The notes below the pieces were generated by a model. That model ran no database searches. It was given only the letters and a program-made list of their open reading frames with translations, and was not told where the DNA came from. This document shows, piece after piece, positions 50,822-62,878 of a DNA stretch of 64,000 nt. The translations under genes were made by a program, and so were the position numbers. Source of the stretch: Lactarius indigo (lineage: Eukaryota; Basidiomycota; Agaricomycetes; Russulales; Russulaceae); NCBI GenBank assembly GCA_025766275.1, contig JAFKAC010000071.1, positions 1-64,000 of the forward strand, read 5' to 3'. How positions within the stretch are numbered: the first letter of the stretch is position 1; each line of letters opens with the position of its first letter.

Positions 50822-53800
50822 ACATGGGGAGGCGGAACGCAGCGATGCATGCATTGCTGGAAACGAACATGGCGGACGACCTTCTGTGCGTCACGGAACC
50901 TTGGTTTAGTAAGGTGGGAGTGGGACGAGCGAACGCGGCGAAGGATGGGGTGGACGTCTTGGGGGGTGCTGCAAACAGCAAGTGGCACCTCCTCTACCCC
51001 TACTTCACAGACGATCAGTGGGCTAAGGTTATGCTTTATGCCCGCAAACATGACCCTTCGAAACGCACGGCTGTTAATGGGCTTGAGGTTGTCGCTCGAC
51101 TTGACCTCACCCAACACCCATGCATCCTGGTTGTCGACGTTAGAGCGGGGCCCGAAATGTGGCGCGTTGTTGTTTTCTACAATGATGTTGAGGACCGTAC
51201 GGCGTTGACCACGCTAATGCGGCTCGACTTCTTGTGGGATGGCGTGCCGACCCTGCTGGTCGGCAACTTCAACATTCACAGCCAGTCTGTGGTCACCTGT
51301 GGGCTGGCAACCCTCACCACAGGCGGCTTCCCTGGTGTCTTGGGCCTCGGTCCAGACACTGGAACTATTAAATATACCTGGGGTTCCCACGAGGCAGGGC
51401 ACGGTTGCGCAGAACCAGAGGGACAGCACGCTGGACCTCTGCTGGCATAACTTTGCCACTGTCGCTCAGGGAACCTTCCAAGGCGCTCTGGTGGACTGGG
51501 AAGGATCAGTCGGTTCGGATCATGCGCTGGTCCGCACGCTTGCGTGCACACGCATCCGGTTCCGCGGCCCCCGGGAGGATGCCATGAACACCTTTATGAC
51601 TGACCTGGACAATGACGGATGGGCGGAATGGCGACGCCTTATGGAGTTGCGCTCCCCCGTTCTTCACGGCCCCCTCTGCTCCGCAGTGGAGATCAACACG
51701 GTGCTGGACCGCATTTACGACGCCTTCAATGAGGCTTGCAGTGCCACGATGAAACAGAAAGGACGAAATGCCGCACGCGCCACACCTTGGTGGAATGCCG
51801 AGTGCGCATGTGCGGCAGCGGAAGTTGCCGACTCCTACGGAGCCCGCTGGGAAGCCACTGCATGTCGCCTCACCAAGGCAGTGCGGCAGGCCAAACGGAC
51901 ATGGGCAGACAGGGTCGTCACATCCTCCAACATGTGGGAGGTTGCGTCCTGGAGGCATGGCAGGAGCACCACCCGCATACCTGCTCTGAAGGACGCTGAC
52001 GGCGACCTTCAATTTGAACACGGGAAGATGGCGGAGATTCTAGGTAAGCGGTTCTTTGCAGCTCCACGTGCCGACGTCCCCTCCCTCCTCCCCTCGGACC
52101 CCCCGGCCTGGCCGACCTGGCGGCATGATCCCCTCACTGAGGGCGAGTGTGATGCGCTGCTACATGCGGCCTCAAACTCATCTGCCCCTGGAGAATCTGG
52201 GATCGGGTGGTTCCTGCTCAAGTGTGCATGGGGAGACCCAGAGGTGGAAGGATGGAAGGGGATCGGGACCACACTAACGTGGCTCTTCGAGTCTTGCCTT
52301 CAACAGAATTATCACCCGGCCCGCTGGAAGAGCACGGTGGTTGTGGTCATACCCAAACCGGGCAGACCTGACTACTCGCTTGCTAAAGCACACCAGCCCA
52401 TCTCCCTCTTAGAGTGCATGTCCAAGCTACTCGAGAAGGTGGTGGCCAAACGCATCCAGCATGCATTGGTGGCGGAGGAACTCATCCCGACCAACCAGTT
52501 TGGCAGTCGCATGTACTCCTCATGCCTCGACACGGGCCTCACCCTGCTTCATGACATCCAGGCTGCCCATGGCGCCGGATTGAAGTGTGGGATACTCTTA
52601 TTCGATGTCCAGGGCTTCTTTGACCACGTCCACCATGGCCACCTTTGTGTGCTGGTGGAACGCATGGGCTTCGCCCTGGAACTTGTCGGATGGTTGCGAC
52701 ACTTCCTGGAGGACCGGTGCGTTAAGCCCCGGTTCAATGGGTTGTTGGCACGCGACCAAGGGCAACCGGTGGGTGTGCCGCAGGGTTCACCCCTGTCGCC
52801 GGTGCTCTCTATCGCCTACATGTCCCCCCTCTTACACAGGATGAGGAATTGGAACAACTCATCCTTGGGGATGTACATGGATGACGGCATCCTGTTCGCC
52901 TGCACCAAGACGTGGGAGGGGGTTACTACCCTTCTGCGAGCCAGGTACTCGGTGTGCGAAGAACTGCTTCGCTTGTCTGGCCTGGCCATTGAGCCGGAAA
53001 AGACGGAGCTCATGTTTTTCCAACATCCGTGGGAGCAGAACCCCATCCCTCCCCCGACTGGCCTGTCCCTGCCTGTGGACGGGTCAGAGTACGTAGTGCG
53101 GCCGGCAGAAACCCTGAGGTACCTTGGGTTCTTCTTCCACCGTCACCTTAATTGGGAGCCACATGTGGACATCATGTGCAACAGGGCACGCGCCTCGATA
53201 CGGGTGTTGATGATCCTTGGCAACACTATACAGGGCCTGTCCATGGCTAACTGGTGTTTGGTCCTCAACACCGTCTGCCTCCCCGTGCTCTCCTATGGCT
53301 GCCAGCTCTGGTTTAAGTCCAAAGGAGTAGCGAAGCTCATTCGGAAGCTGCAGGTCGTGCAGAACGAGATGGTAAAGGTGGTCACAGGGTCCTTTCACAT
53401 GGCGCCCCGTGCCTCGCTCCTTGTCTTCACCCACATGATGCCCATGCGCCAGTGGGTGGAGCAACTTACTCACACGTCTGCGTTGCGGCTTTACAGGCTA
53501 CCTCGGGCGTCCCAACTCTTGTGCCGTCTCAGGCCAGAGTGGTATGTCCCGAGCCAGGGGGACTTCCCACAGGTGGTCCCAGGTTCACGCGTCGCGCCTG
53601 GGTGACGCTGGCGTCCTCCAACGGCGCTCGAAACTCTTGCCATGCAGGTACCATCTGATGGACTGCGTGTGGATGTGGCTGCCACTGCCCCCTGGGAGGT
53701 ACCCAACTGGGCGGCGCAAGTGGTCCACATAGGGGCTGGAAACCCTATCTCGCGGAAAGACTGGACGCGGTCCCTTGCCCGGACTGCCGAAGGGTTTAGT

Positions 53801-54862
53801 ACGTTGATCATCCACGCTCAGGCGTGTGTCTCTTCCGAGGGATGCAAAGACGAGCTCAAGGTGGGCGCAGTGGCAGCCACCTTTCACAATGGGGGGGCGG
53901 CTCTAACGGAACTGAGCTGGGTGTTGGGCTTTGGGGTCCTTCAGTTTGACGTCGATTGCTTTGCATTGGCGAAGGCTGCAGAGGCCCTGGCCATGTACTA
54001 TACCGAGGAGGTGCCCCCTCCGGACATCATTTACTTGTTCACTAACTCTGACTCGGCGATTCATGGGGTTAAAAACCCGTGGTCTCGGACAGTGCAGGCT
54101 GCCATGCTAATGTTTCACCAGTCTCTTACTTCCTTAGCGCTGCGTCATAGGCACTTCAAACTTCACCTAGCCTGGACCCCAGTGGACGCTGACCTAGCTG
54201 GGCAGATGAGGGCACGGGACTTGGCGACCAAGGCCTGCACCCGCGATCCCCCTGATGGGCTGAATCGTGTCAACTCTGCAGCATTCCAAAAGGCTTGAGC
54301 CCGCAAGCTCGCCTTTCATGGCTGGAATGCCTCCTGGCAAGAAGCGCGGCTAATCCCGCAGTTCCAATTAAACGTGGTTGGGGAACCACTTTCCTTTGCT
54401 CACACTCATTCCGACATCATCCGTCCCCACCCTACCAACCATCACCCCCTCTGGCTGCAGGCCACAGCAGCTGAAAAAGAACCCTCTGGGCATCATCGCG
54501 CCAAACACCCACGGCGCAGTACATCCACCCTCATGCAAGTGGCAACTGACCATGCCTTCACTGGCTCCTACGTTCACCGCTTCCACCCCAACGACCCCCC
54601 CGAAAACAAATCTTGCCCTTGTGGCAAGGCTCTTCGAACTGCGGAGCACATCATACACCACTGCCCGCGCTACCTCCAAGACCGCATCGACACCGGCATA
54701 CTCTGGTTTGCGATCCCCCCTATGCCCCCTCTCTACCCATTCACTGCTCTCCTATCCGAGAAGCGGGGCGTAGGGAAACTTCTAGCCTTCTTCGACCAGA
54801 CTCGTGCGCTCTCCAAGCTGGAATCCAGTCCCCCTTTACCCGTGCCCCCTGAACCCGACTAG
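50794..54862 (+). pseudogene. LINE-C ORF2: endonuclease, RT, RNase H
   Basis: ATG 50794 opens an APE-type endonuclease region (IGTVNMGRRNAAMHALLE, CVTEPWFSK, LLVGNFNIHS). The frame shifts near 51390, then runs GSDHALVRT (endonuclease end) and RT (PISLLECMSKLLEKVVAKRI; LFDVQGFFDHV; GVPQGSPLSPVLSIAYMS; active site MYMDDG at 52871-52888). RNase H-like sequence covers 53780-54260 (LFTNSDSA, AWTPVDADLAGQ); a C-terminal Cys/His motif CPCGKALRTAEHIIHHCPRY is at 54616-54675. TGA codons at 53603 (APG*RWR) and 54296 (QKA*ARK) fit CGA to TGA. The first RNase H acidic motif is not recognisable (HAQACVSSEG where YTDGS is usual), so that activity may be lost. Clade assignment (I/Tad-like) is tentative. Confidence 0.88.
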
Positions 54863-54969
54863 GTAGGTACACACTGAGGTTTGGTTTCCTCTTTTGTCTT
54901 CGGACTATCTAACTGGCGGTCCTCGCACCGCATATATATCCTTTCTCGGCTTCAGCTTGTGACTGTATG

Positions 54970-55503
54970 TGTCACGTTTCGACTGTACTCTGTGATACGG
55001 TTTCGACCCTTACTGTACCGGTTGCAACTATGGCGGTAAGGTATATTAGTTGCGGACTTACTTACGGTGATACGGTAGCACGATAGGAGATACGGTACTG
55101 ATAGCTGACTGAGGATGGACGCCACCGATACTAGTACTAGTAGTACTAGGGTTTGAGATACTTACGCAATACGTTGGACGCTACTTACTGTGACTCATAG
55201 CAGCGCTTCTAAGCCTGCTAGTTTGTGTATTTAAACTGTCTTGTGAAGACCAAGATACGCCATCTTGGTCTTCTTGAATCGTCACTTGTTTTCTCTTCCT
55301 TTCCTCTTCTGTTTTACCTTCCGACTAGAGAAGTTGTCCGACTTCGCTCGTGACTCAAACATCGTGACTTGCCAGTGTACCTTCGTGTATTCACCAAGGC
55401 AAGGGCTTGGACCTCCGCGTCTTCAAGTCAACGTACCGATACATCGCTAAGTCGTTACCGCCATTCGAGCTCAAGTCGAGCTAACGTCGTGACGACAGTT
55501 ACA
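54970..55503 (+). repeat. G6 5' LTR
   Basis: 534 bp, TGTCACG...GTTACA, with the ACTAGT-rich near-palindrome at about 55128-55146 also seen in G3. Its partner is 62344-62878. Confidence 0.94.
55228..55272 (+). promoter_or_regulatory. G6 LTR core promoter and predicted transcript start
   Basis: TATTTAAA at 55228 and ATCTTGGTCTT at 55262-55272, 34 nt apart. The inverted copy AAGACCAAGAT lies directly upstream, as in G2 and G3. Confidence 0.7.
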
Positions 55504-55505
55504 TT

Positions 55506-55516
55506 AAGACCAAGAT
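55506..55516 (+). other. G6 self-primer binding site
   Basis: AAGACCAAGAT, two bases after the LTR, exactly complementary to 55262-55272. Confidence 0.78.
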
Positions 55517-55522
55517 TCCATT

Positions 55523-57602
55523 GTGGCCGTAACAACAAGAGATCAGTGGACGAGCTTCCGTCCTTACCCGCTGCAAAGAAGAGGAGAACATAACGTCCCC
55601 ACGCGCTTTCTACAAGCTGCCAGTTGGAGGGAAAGACAAGAAGAAACCGGGTACTTCGTAGAATTCAACGGACCTAACAGATTCCGCCCAGTTGAGTTCA
55701 ATTTCGATCATCTGTGCTGGGTGGAGGTTGCGTGGAACCCCATAGACTCCCAGTGGGACGCAATACGACCAGCCGGACCTAGATACCGCTGCGATATCGA
55801 CGCGCGAGAACTCAACACCAGATCAGACTGGGGCCCCATTGACAGGCAAACACGAGAACACTCCACCGGAGAAGTAGTGACAGAAGAAGAAGAAGAAGAA
55901 GGGCAAAGTTACGAAGAAAGTGAAGGACGAGAACCAAACCAAACAGAGACTAGTGGAGGAGCAATACAAGATCTCCTCCTAGAACAAGCTGAGTCCGCAC
56001 ACATTACCGAACCAGAACCAATTCACGTCCGATCCCCAGCCATCATGGCCACAATAACACGCGCAATGGAAGAAGTCGCAATGGAAGAAGCGCGCGCAGT
56101 GCAAGAGGAGGCAAGGAATATTGTCATGCCTATTCATCCAGACACAGGAGTACGTATGACCGCAGACGACGCCGCGATCTTCCGAGCAATAGGGTCAGAT
56201 AGAGGAGACCCCCCATCGGAACGACGGCCGACAATGGAACTACCACCGGGGGTAGGAGGACCCGGAGAAGACCCGCCACCACCACCAGGAGGAGGCGTCC
56301 CATTCGACCTACGAAGGACCGAGCCACCGAGAAGGCCACCCTACGTTCCGCCTGGAGGAGGCGGAGGCGGGGGAGGCGGTGGGGAAGGCGGTGCCGGCGG
56401 AGGAGGTGCCGGAGATCGAGGGCACTCTAGCGAGAAGCTAACCGGCGAGCCGCCCTCTATTTTTGACGGAGACAGACTTAAAGTCGATCAATTCCTCACA
56501 CAGTGGCACGTCTATTGGGGCATGAACTTGGACGCCCCCATCATGCGCAACGACTACAGGAGGTGTCTCCTGTTCCTTTCATACATCAAAGGCGGAGCAG
56601 TCAGCGAATGGGTCTTATCCTTCCTGAACTGGCTCAATCGACAAATACAACGAGGGATTAGCCCTTACACCCGAGGTTTGTGGGACGCCGTAGCCGATGG
56701 CTTCAGTCAGAGGTTCGAAAACACGCTCGAAAGAGAACAAGCGCAAGCAATACTACGGAAGGGCTTTAAGATGACGGGAGAGGATATTGACAAGTACGTC
56801 AACGACTTCGAACAGCTGGCACGAAAGGCTCATTACCACCTCAACGAACCACAAACCATTGACCTCTTCACGGCTGGGGTTGCCCAAGGAACTGTTCAAA
56901 AACGCATTCCAGTTTGACGAGCCAACAACGTTTGACGACTGGAAGAGGGCCGTCCTCAAGCGGCAGAAGAATTATATCCACCTCAAGGCCAGGCTTAACG
57001 AATACAAAAGCACGACGACTCAGCCGAAGAAGCAAACCGGTAATGCCGGATGGGCACTGCCGCAAAACTTGCCACAAACCAATCCGTGGGCCATGGACAC
57101 CTCGGCCGATCGAGCAAAGGTACGACTGGCGGGATCAGAGGACATCGACTTCAACAAACCACCCCACCACGAGTGGCCAACGCCACCATTTCCACCACGC
57201 GGAGGCCCCGGGGCCAGAGGGCGAGGAAGAGGCGGATCTAGAAGGGACTTAAGGAACGTCCTTTGCTATAACTGTCACGCACCAGGTCACCTCTCACGAA
57301 ACTGCCCGTTCCCTCAACAACAGAGACAGTGGCAGAATATCCCGTCCAGCAGCCGGATGACAGAGACAACTTGGTCTCAACCGTGGCCGGGATCTCCAGG
57401 TCCAACGTCCCAATACGAACCATCCCTGCCGGGATACGCAACTCCCGCGCCAAGCACGACGCCCGCGCCCCAAATCAAGGCGGCAAAAACGGCAGGAGAA
57501 CAGGCAAAAGAATGGCTGACGCAAGTGGCCAACAGTACGGATGAGGTGAAAGACCTCATACTTCAAGATTTGTGGGGAAAGGAGGGTTTTCAGGGCGCCT
57601 GA
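55523..57602 (+). pseudogene. G6 gag
   Basis: Starts at GTG (context ATT-GTG-G) with no upstream in-frame ATG, as in the other copies; the first internal ATG is at about 56045. It has the same domain order as G3 Gag: conserved N-terminus, acidic run (EEEEEEGQS), Gly-rich linker, gag core and CCHC knuckle CYNCHAPGHLSRNCP (about 57270-57310). An extra base in GGCTGGGGTTGCCC near 56880 (siblings GGGTTTGCCC) shifts the frame, splitting it into 55523-56917 and 56880-57602. The GGGTTTT slippery site is at 57584-57590. Confidence 0.88.
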
Positions 57603-60600
57603 ACCCATCAGTCTGGGTGAGGGCCTTACAATGTAATTCTGTAATCGTGACAACGCGCTATCGATCTTTGCGAATCCCAGTAACTGTCCGGACGAATTAC
57701 CAAACGACTGAAGTAAACGCACTGGTGGACTCCGGAGCCACCGACAATTTCATAAAACCAGGAATGGCAACCCGGGCAGGAATCCCGACATGGCCATTAG
57801 AAGTGCCTCGCAAGATATGGAATATAGATAACACGGAAAACAAAGCTGGGTTAATCACTCATTATGTTAACCTCGAAGTGAAAACACACGGACAGATCAA
57901 AAAGATGACCTTCCTGGTCACCGACCTCGGCAGCGAAAACATGGTACTGGGATACCCATGGCTGAGCGCCTTCGAACCCACAATCAGTTGGGCAGCAGCA
58001 ACCATGCATCCGGACATGCAACCGGTAGTCCTGGCCACCACCGAAGAGTTACTCACCACGCCTACTATACGGGCTTTAATCACGACAGAAAAGGAGGCAA
58101 TCGTTCAAGAGCTAGAGGAAGAAACCTTCGCACGGGCCACCACTTCAACGGAACTGGCCATATCAGCTAAGCAGCAACAGACGGCAGCTGTGCTGCCCCC
58201 GGTATACGCCGAATTCAGTACACTGTTCAATGAGCAGGCCTCGCATCGCTTTCCCCCAGCACGACCCTGGGATCACGCAATCGATTTCAAACCAACGGCA
58301 CCGGCAGCCATTGACTGCAAAATCTACCCAATGACGCAAAAGGAAGAAGGCGAACTAAAGGAGTTTCTCGAAGAAAAACTGAAGCAGGGATATCTCTGCC
58401 CTTCTATTTCTCCGTACGCCTCATCTTTCTTCTTCATTAAAAAGAAGGACGGAAAACTACGCCCGGTACAGGACTACCAGGTGATCAATTCGCACACTAT
58501 TCGCAATCAGTACCCACTCCCGCTCATCCAAGACCTCATTCTCGATCTCAGCAACGCCCACATCTATACGAAGCTCGACATTCGATGGGGCTATAATAAC
58601 ATTCGTATTCGCGACGGTGATCAGGAAAAAGCGGCGTTCAAAACCAAATTCGGTCTCTTTGAGCCGACCGTCATGTTCTTCGGTCTTACCAACTCACCGG
58701 CGACCTTTCAGGCAATGATGAACCATATATACCGTGACACCATCGCGAAACATGAGCGTTTAGGGACCACGATACGTGTCTATATGGATGACATCGGAAT
58801 CGCCACTCATTTTGACCATGACCTACCAGCCCATATCGCGGCCGTGCGCGATGTTCTACGCGTGGCAGCCGAACATGACCTCTATTTCAAGCTGGAGAAA
58901 TGCCTGTTCCACCAACCTCGAATGGATTACCTGGGGGTAATCCTTGAAAGGGGGGTGACCCGCATGGACCCTGTAAAAGTTCAAGGCATCAAGGACTGGC
59001 CGACTGCCGACAAAGGTCAAGGACGTCCGATCATTCCTGGGCTTCTGTAACTTTTACCGACTTTTCATCCGCGGCTTCGCAACTCACGCCAGGCCACTCA
59101 CCAAACTCACGCGAAAGGACCAAGAATGGAAATGGACTAAAGACGAAGAGGAGGCCTTCAACACCCTCAAACGCCTCGTAACCGAGGAACCAGTGCTGGC
59201 ACACCCAGTGCTCCAAGACCCGTTCGAGCTAGAGGTCGACGCCTCCGGATATGCGGTGGGCGCAGTATTATTACAATGAAAGTCTGACGGAAAACGGCAC
59301 CCCATAGGCTACTATTCAGCCACGCTCTCGGAAGCAGAGCGAAATTATGACATCTACGACCTAGAGCTGCTCGCAATCGTTAAGGCGCTACGAAACTGGA
59401 GGCCGTTACTTGCGGGGGCCCCACACAAGATCAAAATTTACTCGGATCACCTCAACCTACAATATTGGAAGTCACCACAGAAAATCAGTAGGCGAGTTGC
59501 AAGGGAAGTACTCGAACTCTCAGAATACGACTTCGAAATTCACCACATCAAAGGAAAGAACAACGGCAGGGCAGACTGCGCTGTCGAGGCGCCCAGACTA
59601 CAACCAAGGGGCGGAGGACAACGACCAAGTTGTCGTCCTACCCCCCGAGGTCTTCGTAAGAACGCTCAACACCGCACGAACCTTTATCGCCAACCCAAAC
59701 CTACTGCAACCGCGCCACCAACAGGACAACGAAGTGATCAAAATGTGGGTAGACCCCCATAAACTCAAGAAAATCGAAGGAGAGTGGTACAAGGACGGCC
59801 GGTTCGTAGTAACTGGACCTGCGTCGACGTACCGCGTACTAATACACGACCATCACGATCTACCAATACACAGGCATCCGGGAATCGCGAGGACGCAACG
59901 GCTCTTGGAGCGACACTACTGGTGGCCGCGGCTGAGGAAAGACGTATACGAATACATGCAGGGGTGTGCGGAATGTCAACGAAACAAAGTAAACACAAGG
60001 CCCATCCGCGCGGCACTGCACCCCATCACGCCAATACTAGAAGCCATGCCATTCCAGACCGTAGCTATGGACTTCATCACCAAACTCCCCATGTCGAGAG
60101 GGAGCGACAGTATACTAACAGTCACAGACCATGACTGCAGTAAGGCTGCTATCTTCATCCCATGCCGTGAGGAAATAACGGCGGAGGAAACCGCTGCCCT
60201 GTACGTCGCCCACGTATTCAAACGCTTCGGACTACCGCGCAAATGTATCAGTGACCGCGATCCCCGATTCGCATCGAAATTCACCAGGGAAGTATGCCGA
60301 ATCCTGGGAATTCAGCAAAACATATCCACGGCCTATCACCCACGCACCGACGGGCAGTCGGAACGTACTAACCAATGGCTGGAGCAGTACCTGCGGTTCT
60401 GGGTAAACGAATGGCAAGATAACTGGACTGACTATCTGCCAATCGCGGAATTCGCGCACAATAATTGGCCACATGAACACACGAAACAGTCGCCGTTCCA
60501 GCTTCTGATGGGATTTAATCCGCAAGCGGACTGGACCGATAAGCCATCCCCTCTGCCTCACGTCACCGCGAGACTAACACAGCTAAAAGAAGCCAGAGAG

Positions 60601-61770
60601 GAAGCCCAACGCCTCATAAAAAAGGCCCAAGAAGCGTGGGTGCGCAACAAAGATACGCCCAAGTTTGAGATAGGGGACCTCATGTGGCTGGAAGGCAAAC
60701 ACCTCCGAACAAACCAGCCAACCGCAAAACTAGCGGCGCGACGCCACGGACCGTTTCGGGTGATACAGGTGATGTCCCCATACAATTATCGATTGGAACT
60801 TCCCACGCAGTGGAGCATCCACCCCGTGTTTCATATCGATCTTCTCACACCGTACAAACAAACCCCTCTTCACGGTGAAAACTTCACACGACCGCCGCCC
60901 GAGTTAATCGATGGAGAAGAGGAATACGAGGTCGAAGCCATTCTAGACTCCCGACATTTCGGCAGAGGACGACGCCTCCAGTATCTGATCAAGTGGAAGG
61001 GGTACCCAGACTCGGAAAATCAGTGGGTCAACAAGGATGACGTCTTCGTGCCAGAAGCCCTTCGCCTCTATCAGGAAACACAAGCACACGGGAGAACGAT
61101 TAAAAGGAGTTCAATCCGCACTCAGGAAAGTCATCCCTCACTCCTCCGCTCTACCATCACTTCGATGCCCACATCTCCTCTCCGACATGTCACACAAGCA
61201 GAGCTCCTCGACTCCCTCGCCGAAGACGCCCAAGCCCTCTTGGCTGAGGACGACGACACCGAAGTCCCGAACACTCAGCTCACCCCATGGACACCTCTTA
61301 CACCAGCAGAGGGGCCTATCACCGCGCAAGAATGGGCCCATGTCATCACCAGATTCCCAGATCCAACCACCACTCCAGACGACGAGCACGCCATCGTCCA
61401 TGTCTTCCGAAACGATCGCGGCGAACGCGAACCCATCGCCGCTATCCCCCCAAGCGACGACCTCATCGGCGTTCGCGGAATTTTCCCGAGCAACGACCAG
61501 CGTTCAAGCGCTGATGGAGTACGAGTTGGAGGGGTGGAGGAAAGTAGCGGTGGCATGGCAGAAGGAGCAGCTCAACTCAGCAGCGGCCCGACTGAGGGAG
61601 ATGCAAGAGCGACGGCAGCGATGGCGGCAGCTGAGGCTGGCCATGACGACGAAGATTACTACCCGTCAGCACATTCCTTCTTACGAACGAAGCGCGACCC
61701 TGATCATCCCGGCGTCACACCATGGCTCGTCTACACCGACGGCTCCCCCATGTATCGAGGACGTGTGTGA
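57572..61770 (+). pseudogene. G6 pol polyprotein
   Basis: Protease (ALVDSGATDNFIKP), RT ([24 protein letters not shown] at about 58780), RNase H (LEVDASGYAVGAVLLQ), the integrase zinc finger (CAECQRNK), the integrase core (MDFITKLP, SDRDPRFASKF, TDGQSERTNQWLEQ) and a chromodomain (YEVEAILDSRHFGRG, LQYLIKWKGYPDSENQWV, about 60925-61065). Frame breaks: an inserted base near 59003 (GACTGCCGACAAAGG), TGA at about 59276 (LLQ*KSDGK) and an inserted base near 59575 (RADCALS). The downstream part, 59580-61770, is open and includes a tail of about 200 codons after the chromodomain that overlaps ORF3 in another frame. Confidence 0.92.
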
Positions 61771-62314
61771 GTGCCCGGTGCCGCCGATCACCGTCCGTTC
61801 ACCGCCTGCCGACGACCCCGCGCATGTCATTGCGCCTGAGGGGTTCAGGGCAAACCGACGACCCCATCACATTCGATACCCCATCACCGGACCCGACGGA
61901 GTAGAGAGGGACGCATCTCACGTCCAGATCATCGGAGGGGCAGATCCGATGATATTAGGAGTTATACCCGGCTCGCCACACGTATATGGTAAGCCCTTCT
62001 ACGCTGAGCCCCACGTCTCCGCCGTGCTCCGCCCCACGTACCCGCACGAAGACTTGGTTGTCTTCGAGGCGGACAAGATAACCGACCACGCCCTCAACCG
62101 CATCAACGACGAGTCCCTCACGGCGGAGGTCACGCGCTTTCGCGCGGCCAGCTATGAGCTGGACCGACTTCGCGCCCGGTTGAGTCAGATCCGTGCCATG
62201 ATCGAATGCGCACAAGACGACAGGCGCAACTCCATCTACCGACTGGAGCGCGCCACCGCGTTAGAGCGCATTGCCGAAGAACAGCGAGGATGGCCGGCGC
62301 GAGACTTTCGGTGA
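61187..62314 (+). CDS. G6 ORF3, intact accessory protein
   Basis: ATG at 61187 (MSHKQSSSTP) opens 375 codons to the TGA at 62312-62314, the only unbroken ORF3 in the window. It is in +1 frame relative to Pol and overlaps the Pol tail for 584 bases. Regions: Ser/Thr/Pro-rich N-terminus (1-95), amphipathic basic helix (QKEQLNSAAARLREMQERRQ, about 120-140), the conserved domain (about 225-320: RPHHIRYPITGPDGVERD, HVQIIGGADPMILGVIPGSP, FYAEPHVSAVLRPTYP) and a helical C-terminus (DESLTAEVTRFRAASYEL, LDRLRARLSQIRAMIECAQD). There is no signal peptide, membrane segment or zinc knuckle. I do not know its function. Confidence 0.78.
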   Translation: MSHKQSSSTPSPKTPKPSWLRTTTPKSRTLSSPHGHLLHQQRGLSPRKNGPMSSPDSQIQPPLQTTSTPSSMSSETIAANANPSPLSPQATTSSAFAEFSRATTSVQALMEYELEGWRKVAVAWQKEQLNSAAARLREMQERRQRWRQLRLAMTTKITTRQHIPSYERSATLIIPASHHGSSTPTAPPCIEDVCECPVPPITVRSPPADDPAHVIAPEGFRANRRPHHIRYPITGPDGVERDASHVQIIGGADPMILGVIPGSPHVYGKPFYAEPHVSAVLRPTYPHEDLVVFEADKITDHALNRINDESLTAEVTRFRAASYELDRLRARLSQIRAMIECAQDDRRNSIYRLERATALERIAEEQRGWPARDFR

Positions 62315-62343
62315 GTCGGGGTCTCACGCTGAAAAGGGGGTGA

Positions 62344-62878
62344 TGTCACGTTTCGACTGTACTCTGTGATACAGGTTTCGACCCTTACTGTACCGGTTGC
62401 AACTACGGCGGTAAGGTATATTAGTTGCGGACTTACTTACGGTGATACGGTAGCACGATAGGAGATACGGTACTGATAGCTGACTGAGGATGGACGCCAC
62501 CGATACTAGTACTAGTAGTACTAGGGTTTGAGATACTTACGCAATACGTTGGACGCTACTTACTGTGACTCATAGCAGCGCTTCTAAGCCTGCTAGTTTG
62601 TGTATTTAAACTGTCTTGTGAAGACCAAGATACGCCATCTTGGTCTTCTTGAATCGTCACTTGTTTTCTCTTCCTTTCCTCTTCTGTTTTACCTTCCGAC
62701 TAGAGAAGTTGTCCGACTTCGCTCGTGACTCAAACATCGTGACTTGCCAGTGTACCTTCGTGTATTCACCAAGGCAAGGGCTTGGACCTCCGCGTCTTCA
62801 AGTCGACGTACCGATACATCGCTAAGTCATTACCGCCATTCGAGCTCAAGTCGAGCTAACGTCGTGACTGACGTTACA
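62344..62878 (+). repeat. G6 3' LTR
   Basis: 535 bp, preceded by the purine tract GAAAAGGGGGTGA and followed by GTATG (62879-62883). Confidence 0.94.

Larger units (their letters stand above)
54970..62878 (+). mobile_element. G6, gypsy element in the LINE-C 3' UTR
   Basis: LTRs of 534 and 535 bp and the perfect duplication GTATG (54965-54969 and 62879-62883) bound 7909 bp of the G2/G3 family. It carries gag, pol with chromodomain and an intact ORF3. Gag has one frameshift; pol has two frameshifts and a TGA. LTRs differ by three substitutions (all CpG transitions) and small indels, so it is younger than G3 or G1. It lies 107 bases downstream of the LINE-C ORF2 stop. Confidence 0.95.
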
